The notes beneath the pieces are model-generated. The model was not told the DNA's origin and searched no databases. It saw nothing but the letters and a program-made list of their open reading frames with translations. From Clostridiales bacterium (GTDB taxonomy: Bacteria; Bacillota; Clostridia; Christensenellales; Aristaeellaceae), in assembly GCA_015056085.1 (NCBI GenBank), contig SVHA01000015.1:1-38592 (forward strand): 38,592 bases of DNA. Reading direction: 5' to 3'. Both the position numbers and the translations under genes were made by a program. Below, piece by piece: positions 1-6,914 of the stretch (within the stretch, counting starts at the first letter, position 1; every line of letters starts with the position of its first letter).

Positions 1-66
1 AATTTTGAGCGTATTTCACTCAAAAACGGCCTCACACCTCTTGAAATTCGGTGCAAGGCCGCGTAA
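1..66 (+). CDS. IS3-family transposase (OrfB/integrase), C-terminal end only
   Basis: The frame starting at base 1 is open to a TAA at 64-66 and encodes 21 residues containing LKNGLTPLEIRCKAA. This matches the usual extreme C-terminus of IS3/IS150-type integrases (NGLTPLEYRTKA-like), which follows the DDE catalytic core. The rest of the gene lies left of the window, so its integrity cannot be judged. The identification rests on a short motif, but the insertion-sequence-like end found about 60 bases downstream supports it. Confidence 0.75.
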   Translation, partial: NFERISLKNGLTPLEIRCKAA

Positions 67-126
67 ACTATCTCTATTCTACTTCAGGACTCTTATTTCT
101 TTGTCTGTTGTTTCGGGTACAGTCCA
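1..126 (+). mobile_element. Right end of an IS3-family insertion sequence (partial)
   Basis: After the transposase stop codon there is a short noncoding tail ending in TTTCGGGTACAGTCCA at 111-126. Read on the other strand it begins TGGACTGTACCCGAAAC, which resembles the TG...CA terminal inverted repeats of IS3/IS150 elements. The outer end is placed at about 126. The left inverted repeat and any target duplication are outside the window. Confidence 0.6.
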
Positions 127-171
127 CTCTGATGGAGTAATTTTCCTTTTATTTGTATTTCTTCAGGTGCT

Positions 172-417
172 TTGTGTTCCTGGTGCATAGATAAATCAAA
201 TGTATTCGCCATCGCCCGGTATTACCGCACGGCTCCTGTCATCGTGAAGGCCATCAACCAGCGGGCCGACCATCAGGCCTTCTGGGAGAAGGTCTATGCT
301 GAACTGGTTGCACCCTGTGTGCGCTTGATTCACGCCGGAGAAAACGAAGCGGCGTACCGGCAGTATAAGGCGTATGCGGTGCAGTTGGGCGGGGAATACC
401 TGGCTGCGGGTGGGTGA
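172..417 (+). pseudogene. C-terminal fragment resembling CFI-box-type proteins
   Basis: An 81-codon open frame contains ARYYRTAPVIVKAIN followed by an amphipathic helical tail. The YYRTAPVIVKAI segment resembles the C-terminal part of a small domain seen in many Clostridia proteins (CFI-box C-terminal type). The Cys-Phe-Ile box and the preceding LRxFRD-like helix expected upstream are absent, and the first ten residues (MCSWCIDKSN) look unrelated. No good ribosome site precedes the ATG. The insertion-sequence end at about 126 lies just upstream, so I read this as the surviving 3' part of a gene cut by that insertion. A genuine small protein is less likely. Confidence 0.5.
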
Positions 418-444
418 TGGAAACAGGCACAATCACAACAAAAC

Positions 445-478
445 AAAAAACCTTCCAGAATGCTCTGGAAGGTTTTTT
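445..478. terminator. Bidirectional intrinsic terminator
   Basis: CCTTCCAGA (451-459) pairs perfectly with TCTGGAAGG (464-472) around a 4-base loop. It has six T on the right (473-478) and six A on the left (445-450), so it can stop transcripts in both directions. On the minus strand it ends the tRNA-Ala unit. Confidence 0.9.
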
Positions 479-481
479 CAG

Positions 482-554
482 TGGAGCATAGCGGATTCGA
501 ACCGCTGACCCCAACACTGCCAGTGTTGTGCGCTACCAGCTGCGCTAATGCCCC
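482..554 (-). tRNA. tRNA-Ala(GGC), promoter-distal copy
   Basis: The minus strand folds as a full cloverleaf. The acceptor is GGGGCAT/ATGCTCC, the D arm has GCGC stems, the anticodon stem is CAACA/TGTTG with loop CTGGCAG (anticodon GGC), and the T arm is AGCGG-TTCGAAT-CCGCT. The discriminator is A and no CCA is encoded. The sequence is the same as the copy at 588-660. It is followed by the bidirectional terminator at 445-478. Confidence 0.97.
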
Positions 555-556
555 GG

Positions 557-583
557 AAAAAAGACCTCAGCATGATGCTGAGG
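557..583 (-). terminator. Intrinsic terminator between the two tRNA-Ala genes
   Basis: On the minus strand CCTCAGCA and TGCTGAGG (8 bp, 3-base loop) are followed by TC and six T. It lies directly after the promoter-proximal tRNA-Ala and before the second one. Confidence 0.85.
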
Positions 584-587
584 GAAG

Positions 588-660
588 TGGAGCATAGCGG
601 ATTCGAACCGCTGACCCCAACACTGCCAGTGTTGTGCGCTACCAGCTGCGCTAATGCCCC
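588..660 (-). tRNA. tRNA-Ala(GGC), promoter-proximal copy
   Basis: The cloverleaf and anticodon (GGC) are the same as in the copy at 482-554. The 5' end lies about 14 bases downstream of a near-consensus -10 box. The discriminator is A and no CCA is encoded. Confidence 0.97.
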
Positions 661-673
661 ATGGACAAAATGC

Positions 674-702
674 ATTATAGCACGCTTGCGGGGTTTTGTA
701 AA
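674..702 (-). promoter_or_regulatory. Promoter of the tRNA-Ala unit
   Basis: On the minus strand TTTACA (697-702) and TATAAT (674-679) are separated by exactly 17 bases. The site sits just upstream of the first tRNA, as expected for a housekeeping-sigma stable-RNA promoter. Confidence 0.9.
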
Positions 703-863
703 GGGGAAAAGGCGAAAAATGCGAAATTTTTTTGAGGAACATCAAAAGTACAGCGGGGAGCCCTTCCTTTGCCGCCCTGGCGGGTTTGGGGGCAGGAAAA
801 GCCGCCGATTTCGGCGAATGTAAGGGTATATTCTTGAATCACCCCACAGGAAGGAGTTTTTTT

Positions 864-2153
864 ATGAAGAATACGAAGGTTTCGGCGCATCGGGCATTTG
901 CCCTGCTCAAGGAACTGGCCTACGAGCGTGTCAGCTGCTCTGCGGCGGAGCGCCAGGCGGCCCAGCGGCTGATGGAAGAGGCGCAGTCCGCCGGCGTGGA
1001 GGCGTGGATTGAGGACTTCCCGGTGCAGTGCGGCGAGGTTTCCAAGGCGGTTTTGAAGGTCACGTCCCCCTATGTGAAGGAAATCGAAGTTACCGGCTAC
1101 GAGTGCGCCCTGTCCACCCCCGAAGGCGGCGCCGACATGGAATTCTACTATGCTGAAAACCTCACGCCCGTGCACCTGCTCAACGTCAAGGGCAAGGCGG
1201 TGCTGATCAACGGCAGGCTGCGCCGGGGCGATTATGAAAAGCTGCAAAAGGCGGGTGCCGGGGCGATTTTGACCTTCTCCGGCTCCACGATTGACCGTCC
1301 CAGCGAAACGGACTGCGACATCCGCAAGCTGCGGGAAGTGCTGGTGGAGCCCTTCGGACAGGCCGTGGCGCTGAATATGCGTGCGGCGGATGCGGCTGAA
1401 ATGGTGCGCCGGGGCGCCAAAACGGTGCACATCGAACTGGAAAGCACCTGCATGGAAAAGACCAGCTGCAATGTATGCGCTGTGATTCCCGGCACGAAGG
1501 TTCCCGACGAAATCATCTCCTTCGGCGCACACTTTGACAGCGTGTACTTCTCCACCGGCGTGTATGACAATATGTCCGGCTCGGTGATTATCATGGAGCT
1601 GCTGCGCTACTTTGCCGCCAATCCCCCTGCCCGCACGATGAAGTTCAACTGGTATGGCTCCGAAGAGCAGGGTCTGCTGGGCTCCAAGGCGTGGGTGAAG
1701 GCCCATCAGGACGAACTGGACAAGCACGTCATGATGCTCAACATTGACGTGGCGGCGGCCACCCTGGGCCAGAACGCTGCGCCCATTCTCGCCACAGACA
1801 AGGTGGTGGGCTATGTGGATGCACTGATGCGGGAAGCAGGTGTGGCCTGCGAGTGCAAACTGGACATCTATTCCAGCGACTGCATCCCCTTTGCGGATAA
1901 CGGTGTGCCCGCCATCAACCTGTGCCGCTTCGGCACCCAGGGCGCCGGATTCATTCATGACCGCCGGGATAACCTGAGGAGCGGCTATCTGGATGAAAAG
2001 GCCCTGGACATCACCCTGCAGCAGGCGCTGATGCTGGCCCGCCGGGTGGATGATTCCGTGGTCTTCCCCTTCGACAAGACCATCAGCGATGACATCCGCA
2101 AGAAGGTGGATGAATACCTCTTCAAGGATCCCAAGAAGGACGCCAAGCAATAA
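864..2153 (+). CDS. M28-family zinc metallopeptidase
   Basis: This encodes a 429-residue peptidase of the M28 (aminopeptidase Y / glutamate carboxypeptidase-like) type, which cleaves peptides with a two-zinc centre. The expected ligands and catalytic residues are visible: H223 in GAHFDS, D235 in YDNMSG, the catalytic and ligand pair E267-E268 in GSEEQGLLGS, D295 in NIDV, and H365 in FIHDRRD. A PA-like insert probably occupies residues 90-190. No signal peptide is seen, so a cytoplasmic location is inferred. The ATG at 864 follows AGGAAGGAG at a good distance. A longer in-frame reading upstream lacks a ribosome site. The next gene starts 14 bases after the stop, so the two may be co-transcribed. 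Confidence 0.9.
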   Translation: MKNTKVSAHRAFALLKELAYERVSCSAAERQAAQRLMEEAQSAGVEAWIEDFPVQCGEVSKAVLKVTSPYVKEIEVTGYECALSTPEGGADMEFYYAENLTPVHLLNVKGKAVLINGRLRRGDYEKLQKAGAGAILTFSGSTIDRPSETDCDIRKLREVLVEPFGQAVALNMRAADAAEMVRRGAKTVHIELESTCMEKTSCNVCAVIPGTKVPDEIISFGAHFDSVYFSTGVYDNMSGSVIIMELLRYFAANPPARTMKFNWYGSEEQGLLGSKAWVKAHQDELDKHVMMLNIDVAAATLGQNAAPILATDKVVGYVDALMREAGVACECKLDIYSSDCIPFADNGVPAINLCRFGTQGAGFIHDRRDNLRSGYLDEKALDITLQQALMLARRVDDSVVFPFDKTISDDIRKKVDEYLFKDPKKDAKQ

Positions 2154-2166
2154 GGAGTTTTCGTCC

Positions 2167-3339
2167 ATGGATTACAATCAGAAATCGCTGGAGATGCACG
2201 AAAATCATCAGGGCAAGGTGGGCATTGTCTCGAAGGTGAAGGTGGAAAACCGGGAGGATCTCTCCACCGCCTACACCCCCGGTGTGGCCGAGCCCTGCCG
2301 GAAGATTCACACAAATCCCGACGACGTCTACCGCTACACTGCCAAGGGCAATCTGGTAGCGGTGGTGTCGGATGGTTCCGCCGTGCTGGGACTGGGCAAC
2401 ATCGGTCCCAAGGCTGCCATGCCCGTGATGGAGGGCAAGGCGATCCTCTTTAAGGAATTCGCCAATGTGGACGCCTTCCCCATCTGTCTGGACACGCAGG
2501 ACACAGAGGAAATCATCCGCACGGTGAAATTCCTCGCGCCCACCTTCGGCGGTATCAATCTGGAGGACATCTCCGCCCCCCGCTGCTTTGAAATCGAGAC
2601 CCGCCTGCGTCAGGAACTGGACATTCCCGTGTTCCATGACGATCAGCACGGCACGGCCATTGTGGTGTGCGCCGGACTGCTCAACGCCCTGAAACTGGTG
2701 GGCAAGTCCATCGAAAATGCCAACGTGGTCATCAACGGCGCTGGCAGTGCGGGCATTTCCATCTGCAAACTGCTGATGCGATTCCATGTGGGCAACGTGG
2801 TGCTGGTGGATCGTCAGGGGGCGCTGCATCCCGACGAGGACTGGATGAATCCCGCCCAGCGGCAAATGGCGCAGATCACCAACAAGCAAGGCGAGCGGGG
2901 CTCCCTCACAGACGTCATCCGGGGCAAGGATGTGTTCATCGGCGTGTCCGCCCCCGGCGTGCTGACGGCGGAAATGGTGTCCACCATGGCTGCTGATGCG
3001 ATTGTCTTCGCCATGGCCAACCCTGTGCCGGAGATCATGCCCGAACAGGCTGCCGAAGGCGGCGCCCGGGTGATTGCCACCGGTCGCAGCGATTATCCCA
3101 ATCAGATCAACAACGTGCTGGTGTTCCCCGGGATTTTCCGGGGTGCGCTGGACGCCCGGGCTACGGACATCACCGAGGAAATGAAGGTCGCCGCCGCCCG
3201 TGCCATTGCCCGGATTGTGTCCCCGGAGGAACTCCGGGAGGATTATATCATCCCCGGCGCCTTTGATCAGCGGGTGGCCCCCGCCGTGGCCCAGGCTGTC
3301 ATGCACTGCGCCCAGGAACAGGGCGTCGCCCGGGGGTAA
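2167..3339 (+). CDS. NAD-dependent malic enzyme (malate dehydrogenase, decarboxylating)
   Basis: This 390-residue enzyme is predicted to decarboxylate malate to pyruvate with NAD(P) in the cytoplasm. The N-terminal malic domain shows YTPGVAEPC, DGSAVLGLGNIGPKAAMP and the metal-binding DDQHGTAIV. The Rossmann domain shows VINGAGSAGIS, and later segments show FAMANPVPEI and GRSDYPNQINNVLVFPG. Its length is normal for the short bacterial form. AAGGAG overlaps the upstream peptidase stop codon and lies 9 bases before this ATG, so coupled expression is likely. Transcription probably ends at the hairpin at 3499-3530, after an unusual array of hairpins. Confidence 0.95.
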   Translation: MDYNQKSLEMHENHQGKVGIVSKVKVENREDLSTAYTPGVAEPCRKIHTNPDDVYRYTAKGNLVAVVSDGSAVLGLGNIGPKAAMPVMEGKAILFKEFANVDAFPICLDTQDTEEIIRTVKFLAPTFGGINLEDISAPRCFEIETRLRQELDIPVFHDDQHGTAIVVCAGLLNALKLVGKSIENANVVINGAGSAGISICKLLMRFHVGNVVLVDRQGALHPDEDWMNPAQRQMAQITNKQGERGSLTDVIRGKDVFIGVSAPGVLTAEMVSTMAADAIVFAMANPVPEIMPEQAAEGGARVIATGRSDYPNQINNVLVFPGIFRGALDARATDITEEMKVAAARAIARIVSPEELREDYIIPGAFDQRVAPAVAQAVMHCAQEQGVARG

Positions 3340-3341
3340 GC

Positions 3342-3498
3342 CGGGGGCCCTGCCCCCGACACCCCCTATGCGGGGCGTTGCCCCGCACCCCACCAGGGGC
3401 GCTGCCCCTGGACCCCTTTTGTGGGGCTTTGCCCCACACCCCAGTTGGGGGCCCTGCCCCCAACACCCCCGCAAGGGCCATCGGCCCTTGACCCATTA
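3342..3498 (+). repeat. Tandem GC-rich hairpin array after the malic enzyme gene
   Basis: Five units of about 25 bases follow one another. Each is a small perfect inverted repeat of GGGGC-loop-GCCCC type ending in ACCCC, with different stem-flanking bases (for example GTGGGGC/GCCCCAC and GTTGGGGGC/GCCCCCAAC). A sixth stem, AAGGGCC/GGCCCTT, comes next, then GACCCATTA and the terminator hairpin. The block has the same architecture, inverted, as the one at 4458-4640. Reading frames through it are low-complexity artefacts. Confidence 0.85.
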
Positions 3499-3530
3499 CC
3501 CCAAGCCCTAACGGGCTTGGGGGATTTTTT
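3499..3530 (+). terminator. Intrinsic terminator of the peptidase/malic enzyme unit
   Basis: CCCCAAGCCC (3499-3508) pairs with GGGCTTGGGG (3513-3522) and is followed by GGA... and six T (3525-3530). Confidence 0.85.
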
Positions 3531-3572
3531 GTTGGTTGAATTGTTTTCTGCTTGTTGTCGGTTGTGGAACAA

Positions 3573-3599
3573 CCAGGGGGCTTTCCGATCGCCCCCTGG
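3573..3599 (+). repeat. Conserved-loop hairpin repeat, copy 1
   Basis: CCAGGGGGC and GCCCCCTGG form a 9-bp stem around the 9-base loop TTTCCGATC. It is followed by ACCCCTTCGG. Related copies lie at 3708, 3873, 4212 and 4379. Confidence 0.8.
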
Positions 3600-3707
3600 A
3601 CCCCTTCGGTCTGCATCCCTTGTAAGGCATCTTTGCCGGAACAATAAAAACCGTTCTTCCTACAAGCAGGTTAATACCCCTTACATCCGAAGGGGCACCG
3701 AAGGTTT

Positions 3708-3734
3708 CCAAAGGGCGATCGGAAAGCCCTTTGG
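3708..3734 (-). repeat. Conserved-loop hairpin repeat, copy 2
   Basis: CCAAAGGGC and GCCCTTTGG form a 9-bp stem around GATCGGAAA, the reverse complement of the loop in copies 1 and 4. It is preceded by CCGAAGGTTT. Confidence 0.8.
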
Positions 3735-3818
3735 TCGCCCGTGAGGGCGAAACCTCACCTTGCATAACAGCACAATGTGAAAGGAAAGATCTACATAAAA
3801 ACAATACCCCCAGCCTTT

Positions 3819-3899
3819 GGGCTTGGGGAAATGAGTCAAGGGCCAAATAAGATTACTTGCATCCGAAGGTTTCCAAAGGGCGATCGGAAAGCCCTTTGG
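3819..3899. repeat. Long direct repeat, unit A (includes hairpin copy 3)
   Basis: This unit of about 80 bases runs from a GGGCTTGGGG stem through GTCAAGGGCCAAATAAGA and CATCCGAAGGTTT to the hairpin CCAAAGGGC/GCCCTTTGG at 3873-3899. It is nearly identical to 4325-4405. Confidence 0.8.
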
Positions 3900-3948
3900 C
3901 GGGGTGTGGGGCAGAGCCCCACCTTGCAAGGGGTAGCGCTTGTTGGGC

Positions 3949-4030
3949 GTTCTTTCTCAGGCCTGAGAAAGAACCAAAGAGGGCCAGAGGGGGTGTCTCA
4001 ATTCATCCCACCCGGAGACACCCCCTCTGG
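3949..4030. repeat. 26-bp perfect palindrome and adjacent 16-bp hairpin
   Basis: GTTCTTTCTCAGG (3949-3961) is followed directly by its reverse complement (3962-3974). Ten bases on, CCAGAGGGGGTGTCTC (3984-3999) pairs perfectly with 4015-4030 around a 15-base loop. No T-tract follows, so these are not clear terminators. I see no gene in 4031-4200. Confidence 0.75.
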
Positions 4031-4211
4031 ACTCCCCCCTTTCCCCCTGTCTTGTGCGTGTTATTGGGTTGAGTTACCCTCAAACGCCTCGCGGGGGCGG
4101 CCCGTTTCGGGGCTGCTCCGATGGAGTCCGTGTGCGGCGACGGAGCGCCGCACGCCGGAACTGTTGTAAAGATGATTGACTGGAACCTGTTACTCGGTTT
4201 TACCGGCACAA

Positions 4212-4238
4212 CCAGGGGGCTTTCCGATCGCTCCCTGG
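4212..4238 (+). repeat. Conserved-loop hairpin repeat, copy 4
   Basis: CCAGGGGGC and GCTCCCTGG (one G-T pair) enclose the same loop TTTCCGATC as copy 1, and ACCCCTTCGG follows. Confidence 0.75.
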
Positions 4239-4324
4239 ACCCCTTCGGAGTCCCCTCCGATGATAGTTGTCCAAACAATAAACAAAGGATAATCCCCCAT
4301 ACAAACAATCCCCCAAGCCCGTCA

Positions 4325-4405
4325 GGGCTTGGGGTGATGGGTCAAGGGCCAAATAAGACTACTTGCATCCGAAGGTTTCCAAAGGGCGATCGGAAAGCCC
4401 TCTGG
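4325..4405. repeat. Long direct repeat, unit B (includes hairpin copy 5)
   Basis: This is a near-identical copy of 3819-3899. The hairpin at 4379-4405 is CCAAAGGGC-GATCGGAAA-GCCCTCTGG. The GGGCTTGGGG at its left end pairs with CCCCAAGCCC at 4311-4320, the same stem as the malic enzyme terminator. Confidence 0.8.
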
Positions 4406-4457
4406 TTGCCCCCATAAAGACAAGCCAAATCCATAAGACTACCCCAAAACAAGACAC

Positions 4458-4640
4458 CCCGGAAATCCGTCAGGATTTCCGGGTGATGGGTCAAGGGCCA
4501 ATGGCCCTTGCGGGGTGCAGGGGCGGCGCCCCTGCCGGGGTGTGGGGCGGAGCCCCACAAGCGGAGTCCAGAGGGCGCAGCCCTCTGCTGGGGGAGGTGG
4601 GGGCAAAGCCCCCACCGGGGGTCCAGGGGGACACCCCCTG
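4458..4640 (-). repeat. Inverted copy of the tandem hairpin array, with terminator, after the CofE-like gene
   Basis: Read on the minus strand from the end of the CofE-like gene there are several GC-rich hairpins (for example AGGGGGT/ACCCCCT, GTGGGGGC/GCCCCCAC, GTGGGGC/GCCCCAC, AGGGGC/GCCCCT). Then come AAGGGCC/GGCCCTT, GACCCATCA and a final 11-bp stem CCCGGAAATCC/GGATTTCCGGG (4458-4483) followed by a T-rich GTGTCTTGTTTTG. The module order matches 3342-3530. The last stem is the likely terminator of the minus-strand gene. Confidence 0.8.
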
Positions 4641-4641
4641 G

Positions 4642-5382
4642 TCAGCCGATGGGGCGAATGAGAATAATGGGCGTCAGTTCGTCGCCCTGACCGCAGGGAT
4701 TGTCCCGCAGGGCGTCCTGAATTTCATCGTCCGTCAGGGGGAAGGTGTCGCACTTGCCCAGCTGATTCTGGTCGATGTCGTTGGCGTCCATGATGACCAC
4801 GGGAATGCCCGTGTCAGCCGTCATCTGGTTGGACAGTTCCACCGGGTTTTCCGGGTTGATCAGCGCCAAAGTCTTGTAGCGTTCAAAACTGGAACGGAAA
4901 TAGAAGCCGTCAATGCCGGCGACGCCGTGACCGCAAATCTTGTAGAACAGGCCCTTGATGCCGAAGGGGCGGGTGATGGCGGAGACAAAGCCGGCCCACA
5001 GCACCCGGGGTAGGCCCACCATGTCGATCACCAACTGGAGTTTATAAGGCTCGTGCATACCAACGCCGGTGGAATTGATGCCGGCGAAGCGGCTCATCAG
5101 CCGGGCGAAGAAGCCCAGCTTCATGTCTTCCATGCGCTTGACGTTGCCGGTGCACATAGCCATCACCTTGGCGGTGATCGCCATCACGTCGCCGGGCTGG
5201 GCCAGGGGCAGAACATAGCGGCGGATGAGCTCGGTGGCGCTTTCGCCCACTTCCACAAAATGGGTATGGATGGCATAACGGTCATAAGCGCGGCCGTTGC
5301 GGCCTTCCAGGCGGCCCCGGTCAAAATAGACGACGCCGTTTTCTTCCCGGCGCTGATGTTCCAGATTGCGGGAGTCGGACAT
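4642..5382 (-). CDS. CofE-like protein (coenzyme F420:L-glutamate ligase family)
   Basis: The 246-residue product resembles the F420-0:gamma-glutamyl ligase fold. An early RYAIHTHFVEVGE and PGDVMAITAKVMAM correspond to the family's N-terminal ligase motifs, and later come GIDGFYFRSSFERYKTLAL and VVIMDANDIDQNQLG. Family members add glutamate to F420-0 with GTP. No other F420 gene is visible and most Clostridia do not make F420, so the true substrate is open and only the fold is claimed. The ATG is preceded by AAGGAGGG at 7 bases, and a strong promoter lies 60 bases upstream. No signal peptide is seen, so a cytoplasmic location is inferred. Confidence 0.75.
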   Translation of the reverse strand: MSDSRNLEHQRREENGVVYFDRGRLEGRNGRAYDRYAIHTHFVEVGESATELIRRYVLPLAQPGDVMAITAKVMAMCTGNVKRMEDMKLGFFARLMSRFAGINSTGVGMHEPYKLQLVIDMVGLPRVLWAGFVSAITRPFGIKGLFYKICGHGVAGIDGFYFRSSFERYKTLALINPENPVELSNQMTADTGIPVVIMDANDIDQNQLGKCDTFPLTDDEIQDALRDNPCGQGDELTPIILIRPIG

Positions 5383-5441
5383 GGGAAACCCTCCTTATGT
5401 ATCCGGTTGCAGGGCAATCGGTGATTCTCTGATTCCCGTTT

Positions 5442-5470
5442 ATTGTACAACGCATTCCCTTTTGTGTCAA
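5442..5470 (-). promoter_or_regulatory. Promoter of the CofE-like gene
   Basis: On the minus strand TTGACA (5465-5470) and TACAAT (5442-5447) are separated by 17 bases, about 60 bases upstream of the start codon. Confidence 0.85.
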
Positions 5471-5549
5471 ACAAAAACAGGGAATCCTGCCCATTTTGGG
5501 GCAAGGTGTGGTATGATGGAAGGGTAAAAAGCAATCAGAGGTGTCAGGC

Positions 5550-6035
5550 ATGGCGAAATCCATCAAAACCAATGTGCTCAGGGCGCTGGACGCCGCCCGG
5601 ATTCCCTATCAGACGAAGGAATACGACGTCTCAGACGAAAACTACGACGGCAAGGTGATCGCCCAAAAGACGGGCCTGCCGCCGCAGATGGTGTATAAAA
5701 CGCTGGTGCTCACCGGGGAGAAAGTGCGGCACCTTGTGTGCGTGGTGCCGGTGGAAAAGGAACTGGACCTCAAGGCCGTGGCCAGAGCTGCCGGGGACAA
5801 AAGCGCAGCCATGCTGCCCCAGAAGGAACTGCTGCCCCTGACGGGCTACGTCCGGGGCGGATGCAGTCCCATCGGCATGAAGAAGAAGTTCCCCACCTTT
5901 CTCCATCAGGACGCCAGGGACCTTCAGGAGATTTCCGTCAGTGCCGGGGTGCGGGGGTGTCAGGTGATTCTGCAGGTGGAAGACCTCATCCGCCTGACGG
6001 ACTCCGTGCTGGCGCCCCTGTGCCGGGAATTGTGA
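5550..6035 (+). CDS. ybaK: YbaK/EbsC-type aminoacyl-tRNA deacylase (Cys-tRNA(Pro) deacylase)
   Basis: The 161-residue product has the YbaK/ProX fold. It carries the family's VYKTLVL strand, a conserved Lys in VPVEKELDLKAVA, and the signature GYVRGGCSPIGMKKKFPT. Such proteins hydrolyse mischarged Cys-tRNA(Pro) in the cytoplasm. The ATG at 5550 is preceded by AGAGGTG at 6 bases. An in-frame GTG at 5541 overlaps that ribosome site and is less likely. An extended -10 (TGGTATGAT, near 5509-5517) lies upstream without a clear -35. The convergent esterase gene ends only 4 bases away, with no terminator between. Confidence 0.9.
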   Translation: MAKSIKTNVLRALDAARIPYQTKEYDVSDENYDGKVIAQKTGLPPQMVYKTLVLTGEKVRHLVCVVPVEKELDLKAVARAAGDKSAAMLPQKELLPLTGYVRGGCSPIGMKKKFPTFLHQDARDLQEISVSAGVRGCQVILQVEDLIRLTDSVLAPLCREL

Positions 6036-6039
6036 TCGG

Positions 6040-6846
6040 TCACATCACCCGGCGGAGGAAATTGGCGGCCATTTCGGGCCAGCGGGCGATGTCTTGGTTG
6101 CAGTCCTGCTGCTGATAGTACACGGACATATCCGCCATGGACATCCCGTGGGGGCCGTCGGGCCAGATGTGCATTTCCGTTTCCACCTGAGCTTTGCGAA
6201 GGGCCATGCCCAGCAGGAAGGCGTTTTCCACCGGCACGCAGGCATCATTGAAGGTGTGCCACAGGAAGGTGGGCGGCGTGTGCGGTCCGGCCCATTTTTC
6301 CAGAGAATATTCCTCATGCACCGCAAGATCAGCACTGCCTGTGAGGTTTTCAAAGCTGCCGCGGTGGGCGAACTCCCCGCCGGAGATCACAGGGTAGCAC
6401 AGCACCTGACCGTTGGGCTTGACGTCCTCGCAGGTGAGACCCAGGGGCGCAAAAATTTCAGGGCGATTCCACATCGTGCCAAGGGAGCCCGCCAGATGTC
6501 CGCCGGCGGAGAAGCCCATCACGGCGATGCGGTCGGGGTGGGAGTAGGTTTCCTTGGCGTGGGTGCGCACCCAGTGGACGGCGCAGGCCAGGTCCTGCAG
6601 CCCATCGGGAAAACGGTTGGGAGCGACCCGGTAATGCACCACATAGGTGTTGAAGCCCAGGGACGCAAAGCGAAGCGCCAGTGGCTCACCCTCCCGCACG
6701 GCCCGGAAAGCATAGCCGCCGCCGGGACAGATGATGATGCTGGGGCGGAAGGGCTCCGGGGGAACGGTCAGGAAGTCCGTGGGAGCCACAGGGACGAAAA
6801 TGTCCATCTGGCAGCCGTTTTTCAGGGTCACGGTTTCGTACTTCAT
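6040..6846 (-). CDS. Alpha/beta hydrolase, probable carbohydrate acetyl-esterase type
   Basis: This 268-residue alpha/beta-hydrolase has an oxyanion-hole CPGGGYAFR, a nucleophile elbow GFSAGGHLAG, a catalytic Asp likely in NDACVPVENA and a catalytic His in GPHGMS. The layout matches the BD-FAE / acetylxylan-esterase-like group that removes acyl groups from sugars. Without a signal peptide it would act on imported esters in the cytoplasm (inference). The ATG at 6846 follows AGAAGG by 8 bases. An upstream in-frame extension of 18 residues lacks a ribosome site. It lies 68 bases downstream of the lipoprotein gene on the same strand and may share its transcript. Confidence 0.85.
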   Translation of the reverse strand: MKYETVTLKNGCQMDIFVPVAPTDFLTVPPEPFRPSIIICPGGGYAFRAVREGEPLALRFASLGFNTYVVHYRVAPNRFPDGLQDLACAVHWVRTHAKETYSHPDRIAVMGFSAGGHLAGSLGTMWNRPEIFAPLGLTCEDVKPNGQVLCYPVISGGEFAHRGSFENLTGSADLAVHEEYSLEKWAGPHTPPTFLWHTFNDACVPVENAFLLGMALRKAQVETEMHIWPDGPHGMSMADMSVYYQQQDCNQDIARWPEMAANFLRRVM

Positions 6847-6914
6847 GGGAATGCCTTCTTTCCTTATGTATTGAGGGATGATGGGTGTATGTGACGCCAT
6901 CCGGGGATGGCCAA

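Noticed and set aside
675-2168. Long open frame opposite the M28 peptidase gene (497 codons), and similar antisense frames opposite malic enzyme, feoB, the binding protein and the GH3 genes
   Set aside because: They are antisense shadows caused by high GC and codon bias. The products are rich in His, Gly and Gln, match no family, and lack ribosome sites, while the sense frames encode clear proteins.
3342-3498. Tandem units considered as a CRISPR array
   Set aside because: Units are about 25 bases without unique spacers, each is a self-complementary hairpin, and no cas gene is near.
3340-4640. Several overlapping frames of 70-216 codons in the repeat region
   Set aside because: They translate hairpin repeats into Pro/Gly/Ala/Arg-rich low-complexity sequence in every frame, with no ribosome site or domain. 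The region is structural repeat.
5505-5520. Promoter for ybaK based on TGGTATGAT
   Set aside because: The extended -10 is plausible but no -35 was found at a proper distance, so it is mentioned only in the gene entry.
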